Positions 1 to 9,109 of a stretch of 64,000 nt of DNA are shown here, one piece after another; the first letter of the stretch is position 1, and every line of letters starts with the position of its first letter. The position numbers and the translations under genes are program-made. The stretch lies in the NCBI GenBank assembly GCA_021777535.1, contig JAJYDN010000004.1, forward strand, positions 1 to 64,000, written 5' to 3'. Source of the stretch: Pseudomonadota bacterium (lineage in GTDB: Bacteria > Pseudomonadota > Gammaproteobacteria > Acidiferrobacterales > Acidiferrobacteraceae). Below the pieces are notes generated by a model, which made no database searches, was not told where the DNA came from, and saw only the letters and a list, made by a program, of their open reading frames with translations.

Positions 1-129
1 TCTTTAGCCGACATCCCTTGCGGGTTGCCGACTGGTCTTTCATGAAGACCCGGCTCGACAAAAGCGCCCACACAAATTACTTGATCCGATTTTTTAAAGA
101 ACGCTTCCAGTCATCTGGAAGAAGCGCGC
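1..129 (-). ncRNA. rRNA operon leader (boxB-boxA-boxC antitermination region), partial
   Basis: Read on the minus strand, a small hairpin (arms CTTCCAG/CTGGAAG, 104-121) is followed by a boxA-like GTTCTTTAAAA (93-103) and a boxC-like TTTGTGTGGGCG (about 65-77). This order is the one found in leaders of gammaproteobacterial 16S rRNA transcripts, where NusB/S10-dependent antitermination assembles. The 16S gene itself must lie to the left of the window. In Pseudomonas aeruginosa tyrS also borders an rrn operon, which supports the reading. The rRNA is not visible, so this is inferred from the leader alone. Confidence 0.8.
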
Positions 130-157
130 ATTATACGCAGTTGCTTTGGTCCGTCAA
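130..157 (-). promoter_or_regulatory. Strong sigma70 rRNA-type promoter
   Basis: On the minus strand TTGACG (152-157) is separated by 16 bp from a perfect TATAAT (130-135). The bases after the -10 are GCGCGC, the GC-rich discriminator typical of stringently controlled rRNA promoters. Upstream (161-190) is AT-rich, like an UP element, and this segment is also the last codons of tyrS. The predicted start is near 123, just before the boxB hairpin. Confidence 0.85.
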
Positions 158-160
158 GCG

Positions 161-1366
161 TTATTTTTCACAAAACTGCAATCGCAAAAAACGTCGCTTG
201 CCGATCTGCACCAACCGCTCCGAGCCGGCCAGAAACACCATCGACTCGGTAGCACGCTCGCCGTCGACCTTCACCCCACCTTGGCGGAGAAGTCGCAGCG
301 CCTCCGATGTGGTCGCCACGAGCTCGGCCGCTTTCAGCGCCCGGGCTATTGGTAACCCCTCAGGAGGGACGCCAAGTCTACGCTCATCGATCGTGCTTGG
401 TAAAGCCCCCCGACTAAAAACATCGAGGAATTGCTGCCGGCTTTGATCCGCTGCCTCGGCACAATGAAACCGCGCCACCAGCTCATGGGCTAGTGCGAGT
501 TTCACATCCCGTGGATTGCCGCCATTATTCACGAATTGATGCAGGTCGTCCAGCTCTGCCGGCGGGCGCATCGACAAAAGCGCGAAATAACGCCACATCA
601 CGGGATCCGGCAGGGACATGATCTTCCCGAACATGGCGGCGGGTTCGTCCATGACGCCGATCGCGTTATTCAACGATTTGGACATCTTTTGCACCCCGTC
701 CGTTCCCTCCAGGATCGGCAGGGTGATGACGACCTGGGGCTCCTGGCCATAGTCCCGCTGGAGCTCTCGCCCGACAAGCAGATTGAAGCGCTGGTCCGTG
801 CCGCCCAGCTCGACATCGGCATGCAGGGCAACGGAGTCATATCCCTGGATGAGCGGATAAAGGAACTCGTGGACCGCAATGGGCTGGCCTGCCTCGTAGC
901 GCTTCTCGAAATCGTCGCGCTCCAGGAGGCGGGCCACCGTATAATGCGAGGCAAGCCGCACGAGATCGTAGGCGCTCATCGGGCCCATCCACTCAGAATT
1001 GAAGACGACCTCGGTGCGCGCCCGGTCGAGAACCTTGAAAACCTGCGCCTCGTAGCTTTGCGCGTTACGCGCCACGTCTTCCGCGGAGAGCGGCGGCCTG
1101 GTCACATTCTTCCCGGTTGGATCGCCTATACGGCCCGTGAAATCGCCAATCAAGAACAATACCGTATGCCCAAGATCCTGGAATTGACGCAACTTGCGCA
1201 GCAGCACCGTATGACCGAGATGCAGATCAGGGGCTGTCGGATCAAATCCGGCCTTGATGCGTAACGGGCGACCGAGCGCGAGCTTTGTGCGCAATTCGCC
1301 CTCTGAAACGATTGCCGCGGTCCCCTGGCGGATGACCGCCAGGGCGGCCTCGATGGATTCACTCAA
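161..1366 (-). CDS. tyrS: Tyrosine-tRNA ligase
   Basis: Charges tRNA-Tyr with tyrosine in the cytoplasm. The class I signatures are present: HLGH in the N-terminal Rossmann domain and KMSKS about two-thirds along, followed by a C-terminal S4-like RNA-binding segment ([10 protein letters not shown]). A longer frame to 1390 exists, but a good Shine-Dalgarno (AAGGAGGA) sits 7-8 nt before a TTG at 1366, giving 401 aa, the normal length for the TyrZ-like type. It is divergent from anmK. Its 3' end carries the UP element of the adjacent rRNA promoter. Confidence 0.95.
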   Translation of the reverse strand: MSESIEAALAVIRQGTAAIVSEGELRTKLALGRPLRIKAGFDPTAPDLHLGHTVLLRKLRQFQDLGHTVLFLIGDFTGRIGDPTGKNVTRPPLSAEDVARNAQSYEAQVFKVLDRARTEVVFNSEWMGPMSAYDLVRLASHYTVARLLERDDFEKRYEAGQPIAVHEFLYPLIQGYDSVALHADVELGGTDQRFNLLVGRELQRDYGQEPQVVITLPILEGTDGVQKMSKSLNNAIGVMDEPAAMFGKIMSLPDPVMWRYFALLSMRPPAELDDLHQFVNNGGNPRDVKLALAHELVARFHCAEAADQSRQQFLDVFSRGALPSTIDERRLGVPPEGLPIARALKAAELVATTSEALRLLRQGGVKVDGERATESMVFLAGSERLVQIGKRRFLRLQFCEK

Positions 1367-1429
1367 CGTCCTATCCTCCTTAGCAGCCACAAGGTTAACA
1401 TAGCCGCATCGCTTTCACGGATGGACGAC

Positions 1430-2551
1430 ATGGCGAAACATTTCATTGGGCTGATGTCCGGAACCAGTGCCGACGGAGTCGATGCCGTGGTGGCGCGCTT
1501 TGGAGATCATCCACGGCTGCGTATCCTCGCGCACCACCACGAGCCCTACGGCGCCCCACTGCGGGAACGCATTCTGGGACTGATGACGCCGGGGGCCGAT
1601 GAAATAGACCGCATGGGGCCGCTCGAAATCGAGCTCGCCGAGATCTTTGCCGCTGCCGCCAACAGGGTACGGCGCGCGGCGGGCCTGTCGCCAGGCGCCA
1701 TCTCCGCCATCGGATCCCACGGCCAGACGATCCGGCACCGTCCGGGCGGCCCGCTCGCCTTCACCCTGCAGATTGGTGACCCAAGCCGCATTGCCGAACG
1801 CACAGGCATCACGACCATCGGCGATTTCCGGCGGCGGGACATGGCGGCAGGTGGCCAGGGCGCACCGCTGGTGCCTGCCTTTCATCGCTGGCTTTTCTGG
1901 GACAAGGAGCACGATCGCGCCATTGTCAACATCGGCGGGATCGCCAACGTAACATGCATAAGCCGCGATCCGTCGGCGCCCGTTGCCGGCTTTGATACCG
2001 GCCCCGGCAACGCGCTCCTCGACGGCTTCATCCGGCGCACTTTGGGGCTTGCGCGCGACGAGGCCGGTGCGTGGGCTGCGCGCGGGCACCTCCATGCGCC
2101 ACTCCTCGTAACCCTCCTCGAGGAGCCTTATTTCTCGACACCGCCCCCGAAAAGCACCGGGCGCGAACACTTCTCGCTCGCGTGGCTCGACGAGCGGCTC
2201 GCTCACCACCCGGATGTGCCGGCTGAAGACATCCAGGCGACGTTGACGCGCCTCACCGCTGCAACCATCGTGACGGCCGTGCGGGAGACGCATGCGGACC
2301 AACTGTTCGTGTGTGGCGGCGGATCCGCCAATGACAGTCTGATGCGGGAATTGCGCGCGCTGTTCGACGGGACCGTCGACACGACGGCGGCCCTGGGGCT
2401 TGCGCCGGACCTCGTGGAGGCTACCGCCTTTGCCTGGCTTGCCGCCCAGACCCTGGCGGGACAGCCGGGAAATCTGCCGAGCGCGACAGGCGCAGCCCAT
2501 GCAGCCGTCCTGGGGGGTATCTATCCGGCTACCGGAACCGCCCGCCCCTGA
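1430..2551 (+). CDS. anmK: Anhydro-N-acetylmuramic acid kinase
   Basis: Phosphorylates 1,6-anhydro-N-acetylmuramic acid to MurNAc-6-phosphate during recycling of peptidoglycan turnover products. The N-terminus IGLMSGTSADGVD is the family hallmark. The ATPase-fold phosphate loops NIGGIANV and GFDTGPGNALLD follow, then a C-terminal VCGGGSANDSLM. Two in-frame ATGs (1421 and 1430) are possible. Neither has a strong ribosome site, and the second gives the usual short N-terminus (373 aa). It neighbours tyrS as in Pseudomonas and converges on erpA. Confidence 0.93.
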   Translation: MAKHFIGLMSGTSADGVDAVVARFGDHPRLRILAHHHEPYGAPLRERILGLMTPGADEIDRMGPLEIELAEIFAAAANRVRRAAGLSPGAISAIGSHGQTIRHRPGGPLAFTLQIGDPSRIAERTGITTIGDFRRRDMAAGGQGAPLVPAFHRWLFWDKEHDRAIVNIGGIANVTCISRDPSAPVAGFDTGPGNALLDGFIRRTLGLARDEAGAWAARGHLHAPLLVTLLEEPYFSTPPPKSTGREHFSLAWLDERLAHHPDVPAEDIQATLTRLTAATIVTAVRETHADQLFVCGGGSANDSLMRELRALFDGTVDTTAALGLAPDLVEATAFAWLAAQTLAGQPGNLPSATGAAHAAVLGGIYPATGTARP

Positions 2552-2570
2552 ACCGGCCCGGGGCGAGCGT

Positions 2571-2585
2571 CAGCCATGCTGGCTG
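2571..2585. terminator. Short hairpin between convergent anmK and erpA
   Basis: CAGCCA-TGC-TGGCTG forms a perfect 6-bp stem in the 42-bp gap between two convergent genes. No T-run follows on either strand, so it is at best a weak or Rho-assisted termination point. Confidence 0.3.
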
Positions 2586-2593
2586 CGGTTGCC

Positions 2594-2956
2594 TTATACG
2601 GAGAAGGAAGAGCCGCACCCGCAGGTGGTCTTCGCCTGCGGGTTCTTGATGACGAACTGCGCCCCATCGAGGCCTTCCGTGTAGTCGATCTCGGCGCCCG
2701 CCAGATACTGGAAGCTCATCGGATCAACAAGCAGCGTCACACCGTCCTTGTTGATGCGCGAATCGTCTTCGTTGGCATGTTCATCAAAGGTGAATCCGTA
2801 CTGAAATCCCGAGCAACCCCCACCCGAAACGAAGACGCGCAGCATGAGCGCCGGGTTGTTTTCCTCGTCAATCAGTTCTTTGACCTTGCGGGCAGCGCTA
2901 TCCGTCAAAATCAGCGCGCTGGGTATCTCCATCACTTCTGTCTCGCTTGCGCTCAT
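2594..2956 (-). CDS. erpA: Iron-sulfur cluster insertion protein ErpA
   Basis: A-type Fe-S carrier that passes clusters to apo-proteins. Its three conserved cysteines are visible in [12 protein letters not shown] and in the C-terminal CGCGSSF. The start at 2956 is chosen because GGAGG lies 5 nt upstream; an in-frame codon at 2968 would place that ribosome site inside the gene. The resulting 120 aa match the family. The gene lies between anmK and a bactofilin gene, an arrangement shared with other gammaproteobacteria. Confidence 0.93.
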   Translation of the reverse strand: MSASETEVMEIPSALILTDSAARKVKELIDEENNPALMLRVFVSGGGCSGFQYGFTFDEHANEDDSRINKDGVTLLVDPMSFQYLAGAEIDYTEGLDGAQFVIKNPQAKTTCGCGSSFSV

Positions 2957-3023
2957 ACGAACCTCCACATGATGGGAGCATTATCCGCCCGCCGGGGCCA
3001 CACCGTCAAACCACACCCGGACG

Positions 3024-3446
3024 CTAGGAAATAATCGGCTCCACCCCGCCAATGGCCTTGAGCCGGGGCGCTTCCTTGTCTGCCTCATGCACAAGATTGC
3101 CGTTGAGCGTCGCGCCCAGCGCCATCTCCAGGCTCTTGTACACCATATCGCCGGTGATCTCGGCCTTGGCCTGCAGTTCGATGCGGCCATTCGAGCGGAC
3201 GTTGCCCTTGATGGTACCGTTGATGATGAGGTGCGGAACCTGCACGTTGCCCGTTATATGTCCACGCTCACTCAGGATGAGGGTGCTCCCCTCGGCCTGG
3301 GCGGTCACATTGCCCTGGATCTTGCCGTCGACGCGCAGGCCACCGTTAAAGACGACATCGCCCTTGATTTCCGTTTGCTCGCCAATGAGCGTGTCGATGG
3401 TGTTGCAGGCCTTGTCGTTCGATTTCTTCCCGATCTTGTCCAACAT
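3024..3446 (-). CDS. Bactofilin (cytoskeletal polymer protein)
   Basis: Bactofilins (DUF583) are small beta-helical proteins that self-assemble into filaments and help position cell-envelope enzymes. Here a short N-terminal tail is followed by repeats of hydrophobic-glycine turns (IKGDVVFNGGLRVDGKIQGNV, then GHITGNV, GTIKGNV, AEITGDM, ATLNGN) typical of the triangular beta-helix. The start at 3446 is preceded by AGAGGG at 6 nt and gives 140 aa. It follows the coiled-coil membrane protein gene by 14 nt, so the two are probably co-transcribed and may act together at the envelope (inference). Confidence 0.85.
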   Translation of the reverse strand: MLDKIGKKSNDKACNTIDTLIGEQTEIKGDVVFNGGLRVDGKIQGNVTAQAEGSTLILSERGHITGNVQVPHLIINGTIKGNVRSNGRIELQAKAEITGDMVYKSLEMALGATLNGNLVHEADKEAPRLKAIGGVEPIIS

Positions 3447-3460
3447 AAGGGACCCTCTGT

Positions 3461-4168
3461 TCATGGAGTGGCAGTCGCCGCCGCCCACCCGTAGGTTCGT
3501 TTCTGCATCCCTGCGCCGGATGCGACTTGCACGGTGATTTGCGACGGCACAAAACCCGCAGGGAGCGCGAAGCGACCGTGCATATCACCAAAGTATTTAA
3601 AGTGGACGTAAAGCGGTCTGTCAACAAGGCTCGGGTCGGACCAAACTGATGGACGGCCTTGGGTTGTCCCCCGAACGGTCAACCGCACCGCCGCGTCGAG
3701 CGGGCGGTGGAAGGCAAAAGATTGAATGAGCACCAGATGATAGCGATAACCATTGGCCACCGGACGCACACTGAAGTGGTTGATCTGGACCCCGTGCCGT
3801 GGTGGCGCATCGAGCACGTCCTGATAAAAACCGACCTGCTCCTGCAATTTGGCGATTTTGCTGTTCGACTCCTTTAGCGCATCCGTAAGCTGACTGTAGG
3901 CCGCCGCGTCCGCGACGATGGTGTCGTGCGCGGCAGCGAGGCGCGATGCCAGTTTTTTCCGCTTGTCCTGCAGTTTCTCGATGTGCTGGTGAAGCCGGCT
4001 CACCTGGTCCCGCGCGGCAACGGCGTTGAATCCGGCCCTGTGCTCACCGTAGGTATAAAGGCCATAGGCCCCCCCGACCACAAAGACGACCACGGCAGCC
4101 GCAAGGCCGTAACGCAACTTTGCGGCCATACGCCGCCTTACGACAAGTTCGCTGGTCTGTTTGCGCAC
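3461..4168 (-). CDS. Single-pass membrane coiled-coil protein, DUF6776-like
   Basis: About 235 aa. A basic N-terminus precedes one transmembrane segment (LAAAVVVFVVGGAYGLYTYG, roughly residues 22-41). Next come about 70 residues of heptad-like coiled coil rich in Lys, Gln and Leu, then a C-terminal beta-rich domain ending near GMQKRTYGW. The layout matches the uncharacterised family that sits beside bactofilin and erpA in many gammaproteobacteria. The GTG at 4168 has AGGGAG 6 nt upstream and is preferred to a TTG at 4183. Function is unknown; tethering or scaffolding of the neighbouring bactofilin is only an inference. Confidence 0.7.
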   Translation of the reverse strand: MRKQTSELVVRRRMAAKLRYGLAAAVVVFVVGGAYGLYTYGEHRAGFNAVAARDQVSRLHQHIEKLQDKRKKLASRLAAAHDTIVADAAAYSQLTDALKESNSKIAKLQEQVGFYQDVLDAPPRHGVQINHFSVRPVANGYRYHLVLIQSFAFHRPLDAAVRLTVRGTTQGRPSVWSDPSLVDRPLYVHFKYFGDMHGRFALPAGFVPSQITVQVASGAGMQKRTYGWAAATATP

Positions 4169-4189
4169 ACCTTGCTCCCTCAAATGCCG

Positions 4190-4197
4190 TGATTATA
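4190..4197 (-). promoter_or_regulatory. Possible -10 element upstream of the coiled-coil protein gene
   Basis: The minus strand reads TTTATAAT in the gap after argC. A matching -35 is not convincing, so only the -10-like box is noted. Confidence 0.3.
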
Positions 4198-4270
4198 AAT
4201 TGGGCTTGGCACCCGCGAAGACCGGTCCTCCCGTCAACGCTACCGCTGAGCTCCAGGAACAAAATCTTCC

Positions 4271-5302
4271 TCAAGGGAAGAGTGCGATATCCGCAAGACC
4301 GAGCGTTTCGGGGAAACCGCACATCAAGTTGAAGTTCTGCACCGCCTGGCCGCTTGCACCCTTCACCAGATTGTCGATGGTCACGAGAACCACCAGACGA
4401 TCGGGCAGCGGCTGATGCAAGGCAATGTGGCAGACGTTGGTCCCGCGCACCATCCGGGTGTCCGGATGCGCCCCCGCCGGCAGCACATCGACAAAAGGTT
4501 CGCTCCGGTAACGCTCCTCATACAGCGCCTGGATATCGAGATCACTGCGCAAAAGCCGCAGGGTCAGTGTGGCATGCATACCCCGGATAAGAGGGGCCAC
4601 ATGCGGCACGAAGACGAGATCGAGCGGCCCCCCGGCGGCCGCCGAGAGCCCTTGGGCAATCTCCGGCCGGTGACGGTGACCGCTCACATTGTAGGCCCTG
4701 ACCGACTCCGACGCCTCGCAAAACAGCATCGGCACATGCGCGCCGCGCCCCGCTCCGCTGAGACCGGAGACCGCGCTTGCCACCAGCGTACCGGGATCGG
4801 CCAGGCCTGCCTCGATGACCGGCAGAAAACCCAGCTGCACAGCGGTTGGGTAGCAGCCAGGATTGGCAACCAGCCGCGCCTTGCGAATCCGTTCGCGATG
4901 CACTTCCGGCAACCCATAAACCGCGTCTGCCACCAGTTCCGGACAGGGGTGCTTCATCCCGTACCAGCGCTCCCACACCGCGATGTCCTGTAAACGGAAA
5001 TCCGCTGCGATGTCGATCAGCCGCACACCTCGGCGAAGCAGGGCGGGCGCATGGGTGGCGGCCACGCCATTGGGGGTTGCGCTGAACACGACGTCACAAC
5101 CGGCAAGCGCCTGCTCGTCGGAGGGGTCGCTGAAAACGAGGTTCGTATGGCCACGCAGGCTCGGAAACAGGGCTGCAACCGGCTTGCCGGTTTCAGCGCG
5201 GGACGTGATGGCTGTCACCTCGGCCTCGGGATGCCGCAACAAGAGGCGCAATAGCTCGGAGCCCGTATAACCCGTCCCGCCGATGATTCCCACCTTGACC
5301 AT
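4271..5302 (-). CDS. argC: N-acetyl-gamma-glutamyl-phosphate reductase
   Basis: Third step of arginine synthesis: NADPH-dependent reduction of N-acetylglutamyl phosphate to the semialdehyde. The N-terminal dinucleotide motif [17 protein letters not shown] and the catalytic cysteine in NPGCYPTA are intact. The start at 5302 has GGAGGGG 5 nt upstream and gives 343 aa, the usual length; the longer frame to 5341 is disfavoured. It lies downstream of a divergent intergenic region and precedes the bactofilin pair. Confidence 0.95.
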   Translation of the reverse strand: MVKVGIIGGTGYTGSELLRLLLRHPEAEVTAITSRAETGKPVAALFPSLRGHTNLVFSDPSDEQALAGCDVVFSATPNGVAATHAPALLRRGVRLIDIAADFRLQDIAVWERWYGMKHPCPELVADAVYGLPEVHRERIRKARLVANPGCYPTAVQLGFLPVIEAGLADPGTLVASAVSGLSGAGRGAHVPMLFCEASESVRAYNVSGHRHRPEIAQGLSAAAGGPLDLVFVPHVAPLIRGMHATLTLRLLRSDLDIQALYEERYRSEPFVDVLPAGAHPDTRMVRGTNVCHIALHQPLPDRLVVLVTIDNLVKGASGQAVQNFNLMCGFPETLGLADIALFP

Positions 5303-5480
5303 GCCGCCCCTCCAAAGGGCGCCATTGTAGTAGCGCAGCACCCCCCTGACAACGCGGCCGCAAACGCCCGCAGGTGATCTTTTCAGGAACTATACTCACT
5401 ATAAGTCAGGAAAGACCTGCCCCCTGGACTCCGCCAGAAAGACGAGTGGATTGTGGCCACGCGGGATACCCCCGATCGTC

Positions 5481-5513
5481 GAGTTCCCCGTGACCTCTGT
5501 TGACGGGAAACTC
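5481..5513. repeat. Inverted repeat upstream of the c-di-GMP enzyme gene
   Basis: Arms GAGTTCCCCGT (5481-5491) and ACGGGAAACTC (5503-5513) pair at 10 of 11 positions around an 11-nt loop. It lies about 50 bp before the start codon in the 260-bp divergent gap after argC, and could be an operator or a leader hairpin. The rest of the gap holds a TATACT/TATAAG-rich stretch near 5390-5402 but no clear -35. Confidence 0.4.
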
Positions 5514-5562
5514 CCCCGGCCTAACCGGTGGCCCATCCGAACGGATCTGAAGGAGAGCAGAA

Positions 5563-8500
5563 ATGAGGAGACACGCCACGGCCGCCTCCCTCAAGGAGGG
5601 GGGGCCGCCGCAGACGAACCAACCGGGGCATGGGAACAACGGTTCGGCCGGATCGGCGCGCGCAGCCCTGATGCGTTGTGCGCAGACGGAGGCCGCGAAC
5701 CCGTCGCCCGCCCTGATGCCCCGGCTAATCCGCAGATTCTGGACCATCTTCGTGATCGGTATTCTTGCCGCCGCGGCGGCCTTCGTCATCACCACCTGGA
5801 ACGACCTCGACCGCTCGGCAACGCGCCATCTCGCATTCGCCGCCTCCATGGCCGCGCGACAGGAGTCGGCCTATCTGTACACGCTCGCAGGCCAGCTATC
5901 CCGCCTGCGCACCGCCGTGGCGCACAGGCGCCTACAAGCCCGCATACAGGCCTTGCTCACCGGATACCACACGCGTCACCCGCAAGACGCGGTAGCGGTC
6001 ATAAAAGATCGCCTGCAGACCGACTCCGCCGGCATGCACTGGACGGCCGCCACCAGGGCCGCCCTCGGGCCCATCGACGAGTGCGCGCAACATGCGCATA
6101 CATGCCTGTCGATCCCCATCATCCAGGGGCGCGAACCTGCCGTATGGCTGGCGCAATCTCTCGGGCCGGACCGCATTCTGCTGCTCGTAGAACCGCTCGC
6201 CGCCGGACCAGGCCTGGATACCTTCTGGCATTTCGCGCCGCCAGGGACCCGCCTCTTTCTCCTGAATCCCGCGCAGGATGATGCATTCCCCCTGGGGGCC
6301 ACGGCGCCGGCCCTGTCAAGGCCGCTCGCGATAGCCGGCAAAGGCCCCCTGGGGCGCGCCCTTAAAAGCCATCCGCACCATCCAGCCGGCATCTTCCAGG
6401 ATCTCACGGGCCGGCCGGATTACTGGCGGCTGGGCGCCTATCACCGCAGCGCCTATGGGTTTGTCGTGGCGGCCAGCGTTCCCCTCCGGACGCTGCTGGC
6501 GACGCTCGCGCACCGTCTGGAGATTCCCCTGACATTGATCGCCCTTCTGCTCGCAATGGGCACCCTCTATCACCGCTCCGCGGGCATTGAGCTCCATCGC
6601 GCCCAGACGGCGCGCACACGGGCAAACGAACAGCTGCGCATAGAGCGCGCCTTTGCCGAACAGCAGCAGGATTTCTACCAGGCATTGAGCGAGCTCACGC
6701 GGCTTATCGCCCATGATCCGGCACCCGGCGACCTCTTTTGCAGCGCATGCAGAATCATCATCGCCTACACGGACCTCTTGTTCGTATGGGCAGGCGAGGT
6801 AGAGCCATCCGGTCATATTCGTGTAGTGAGCTACGCGGAGAAAGAGGCGCTCGGCGTCGACTGGTCGCACCTCTATTTCAGCAGCGACCCCACGCGGCCG
6901 GAAGGCCAGGGACCGGCGGGACGCTGCGTGCGCAGTGGACAGATAGAAATATCTGAAAATATGCGAAAGGACAGGGCGTTTACCTCCTGGCGGGGAATTC
7001 ATGACACGATCGGCACCGGCTCGGCCGCCGCCGTACCCATTCTGCGCAAAGGCCGCGTGACCGCCATGCTCGCCTTCGGTTCGAGACAGCCCTCCATGTT
7101 CTCGCCGCTCATCCACCTGCTGGACCGCCTGGCGAAAAACATTGAGTTTTCGCTGGACAACTATGAGCGCGCGCAAACCCTGCGGTACCAGACACATCAT
7201 GATGTACTCACGGGGCTCTACAACCGCAGCTACTTTTATGGCGAACTAGCCCGCCACCTCTCCGAAACGCCCGATGTACCGCTTGCGATCGCGATTTTTG
7301 ATCTCGACAACTTCAAGATCACGAACGACCAGTACGGTCACCAGATCGGCGACCAGGTTCTGCAACAAATCAGCCAGCGCCTACGCGCCCTGCTGCCACC
7401 TCAGGCTCTCGCGGCACGGTTGGGCGGCGACGAATTCGCCGTCATCCTGCGCGGCATGGCGACCCGCCAGGAAATCCTCGATACCCTGGACACCATGCGC
7501 GGGAGCCTCGAGCCTCCTTACGCCATCGGCGGCAACAAGACGGTCCGGTTGACGGCGACAATCGGTCTTGCCATCCACCCCGACGACGGCGCCGTCGCCA
7601 CCGATCTCATCCGGCGCGCAGATCTCGCCCTCTACAATGCCAAAACCCTTGGACACAATTCCCTCGTGCCGTTTCGTTCGGAATTCGAGCGGCAACTGGT
7701 CGAGCACCGCGAACTTCAGGAGCGGTTCCTGCGGGATCTCGAACAACAGCGCCTGACCCTTCACTTCCAGCCGCAGGTGGAGATCGCCACCGGCCATGTC
7801 CGCAGCGCCGAGGCACTGATCCGCTGGCCCCAACCGGACGGCGCGATCTGGGTACCGGGCCGCTATTTCGCGGCAATCACGCACAACATGCCATTGATGC
7901 GGGCGCTCGACCTTTTCGTCGTACGGGAAACTCTGGCGGCGATCGGCACACTCGGCCACAACGGCTACCCGCTGCCCATAGCCGCCAACATCCACAGCGA
8001 GAACCTGCTGCATGCCGGTTTTGCGCAGGATCTGTGCGAGATTCTCGCGGCCCACCCGGACTTGAGCCGTGCGCTCGAGATCGAGGTCACCGAGAGCAGC
8101 CAGATCGTGGATCTCGAGAGCGCAAGCCGGACGCTTGCCGCCTGCCGAGGCCTTGGCGTCACCATCGCCCTGGATGATTTCGGGACCGGCTACGCCTCGC
8201 TCAACTACCTGCAGAAGTTGCCCTGCGACTACATCAAGATAGACCGCACCTTCGTCGACAGCATGGCCAGTGAAGTACGCAACTTTGCGATCGTCTCAAG
8301 CACCATCGCCGCCGCCGCAGTCCTTGGCATACCGACCGTGGCAGAAGGCGTCGAGAGTGTCGAACAGGGGCTTTTGCTGCGCGACCTGGGTTGCCGCTAC
8401 GCCCAGGGTTACGTCATCAGCAGGCCTTTGCCGTTGGCGGACCTGCAGACGTGGATTGCGGCCTGGCGCGCACCCGCGGAATGGACAGAGCACGACCGTG

Positions 8501-8832
8501 GACCAGGCCACGCCGGATTATGGCGTGCGCGCGCCGGCCATAGTTCCATGATAAACGCCGCCCGCCGGGACCTCGAGCAGGGAAACCCGGCCCGCCCGCC
8601 CGCATCGGCCTGCGATTGCCCTCTCGACGGCTGGTTGTCCGCCCACGTACCGGGCTCCCTCCTTGCGAGCGAACATATTCGCGCCCATGTGGCACTCGCC
8701 GCCGCGTGCAGGGCAGAGACACCCGAACTGCCAAAGGCTCTCGAGGGATTGAGGCGCGCCGAAGAGGACTTGAATGAATTACTCCTTGGCCTGCTTTCCA
8801 CGCACAAGGCCGGCACGGACGGTGGCCCATGA
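5563..8832 (+). CDS. Membrane GAF-GGDEF-EAL c-di-GMP enzyme with C-terminal CZB-like domain
   Basis: 1089-aa protein expected to make and/or degrade cyclic di-GMP. Order: TM helix (about 57-77); a periplasmic sensor of about 240 residues; a second TM (about 320-340); a GAF-like domain (about 360-530); a GGDEF domain with intact LGGDEF (about 621) but no RxxD inhibitory site just before it; an EAL domain starting at EALIRW (about 750). The EAL domain keeps the EVTES, DDFGTGY, IKID and AEGVE motifs, so phosphodiesterase activity is expected. The last 100 residues contain H993, C1019 in CPLDGWL, H1038 and H1042, resembling the 3His/1Cys zinc core of CZB domains. GAAGGAG lies 7 nt before the ATG. 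Ligand unknown. Confidence 0.9.
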   Translation: MRRHATAASLKEGGPPQTNQPGHGNNGSAGSARAALMRCAQTEAANPSPALMPRLIRRFWTIFVIGILAAAAAFVITTWNDLDRSATRHLAFAASMAARQESAYLYTLAGQLSRLRTAVAHRRLQARIQALLTGYHTRHPQDAVAVIKDRLQTDSAGMHWTAATRAALGPIDECAQHAHTCLSIPIIQGREPAVWLAQSLGPDRILLLVEPLAAGPGLDTFWHFAPPGTRLFLLNPAQDDAFPLGATAPALSRPLAIAGKGPLGRALKSHPHHPAGIFQDLTGRPDYWRLGAYHRSAYGFVVAASVPLRTLLATLAHRLEIPLTLIALLLAMGTLYHRSAGIELHRAQTARTRANEQLRIERAFAEQQQDFYQALSELTRLIAHDPAPGDLFCSACRIIIAYTDLLFVWAGEVEPSGHIRVVSYAEKEALGVDWSHLYFSSDPTRPEGQGPAGRCVRSGQIEISENMRKDRAFTSWRGIHDTIGTGSAAAVPILRKGRVTAMLAFGSRQPSMFSPLIHLLDRLAKNIEFSLDNYERAQTLRYQTHHDVLTGLYNRSYFYGELARHLSETPDVPLAIAIFDLDNFKITNDQYGHQIGDQVLQQISQRLRALLPPQALAARLGGDEFAVILRGMATRQEILDTLDTMRGSLEPPYAIGGNKTVRLTATIGLAIHPDDGAVATDLIRRADLALYNAKTLGHNSLVPFRSEFERQLVEHRELQERFLRDLEQQRLTLHFQPQVEIATGHVRSAEALIRWPQPDGAIWVPGRYFAAITHNMPLMRALDLFVVRETLAAIGTLGHNGYPLPIAANIHSENLLHAGFAQDLCEILAAHPDLSRALEIEVTESSQIVDLESASRTLAACRGLGVTIALDDFGTGYASLNYLQKLPCDYIKIDRTFVDSMASEVRNFAIVSSTIAAAAVLGIPTVAEGVESVEQGLLLRDLGCRYAQGYVISRPLPLADLQTWIAAWRAPAEWTEHDRGPGHAGLWRARAGHSSMINAARRDLEQGNPARPPASACDCPLDGWLSAHVPGSLLASEHIRAHVALAAACRAETPELPKALEGLRRAEEDLNELLLGLLSTHKAGTDGGP

Positions 8833-8985
8833 CGGCACCGCCGTGGCCAGGAGCGCGGCAAGGATGCGCCCCGGCGAAACGAACCGCATCTTTGGCGCCG
8901 GCTGGTAACGGTCTTTCCGGTCTTCGGGAACCGGGTCGGCCGCCAGGAAGCCTGGCCCGCCCGTAGCGCGTCTTGCGCACCGAAA

Positions 8986-9014
8986 GAAAAGGGCCCGGGT
9001 TTGCGCCCGGGCCC
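8986..9014 (-). terminator. Rho-independent terminator of rplM-rpsI-tRNA-Gln
   Basis: A perfect 9-bp GC stem (GGGCCCGGG 8991-8999 with CCCGGGCCC 9006-9014, 6-nt loop). On the minus strand it is followed by TTTTCTTTC. It sits about 15 nt after the tRNA 3' end and closes the ribosomal-protein/tRNA operon. Confidence 0.88.
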
Positions 9015-9028
9015 TCGGTCGATTTCTA

Positions 9029-9102
9029 TGGCTGGGGGACGAGGATTCGAACCTCGGTTAACGGAGTCAGAGTCCGCTGTCCTACCACTAGACGATCCCC
9101 CA
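9029..9102 (-). tRNA. tRNA-Gln (anticodon CTG)
   Basis: 74 nt including an encoded 3' CCA. The acceptor stem TGGGGGA/TCCCCCA has the U1-A72 pair characteristic of glutamine tRNA. The anticodon loop CTCTGAC gives CTG, reading CAG. The T-arm GAGGTTCGAATCCTC is canonical. It begins only 7 nt after the rpsI stop codon with no room for a promoter, so it is probably cut from the rplM-rpsI transcript. Confidence 0.95.
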
Positions 9103-9109
9103 AAACGGA

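Noticed and set aside
1415-2500. 361-codon minus-strand frame opposite anmK
   Set aside because: Shadow of anmK, low-complexity Arg/Gly product.
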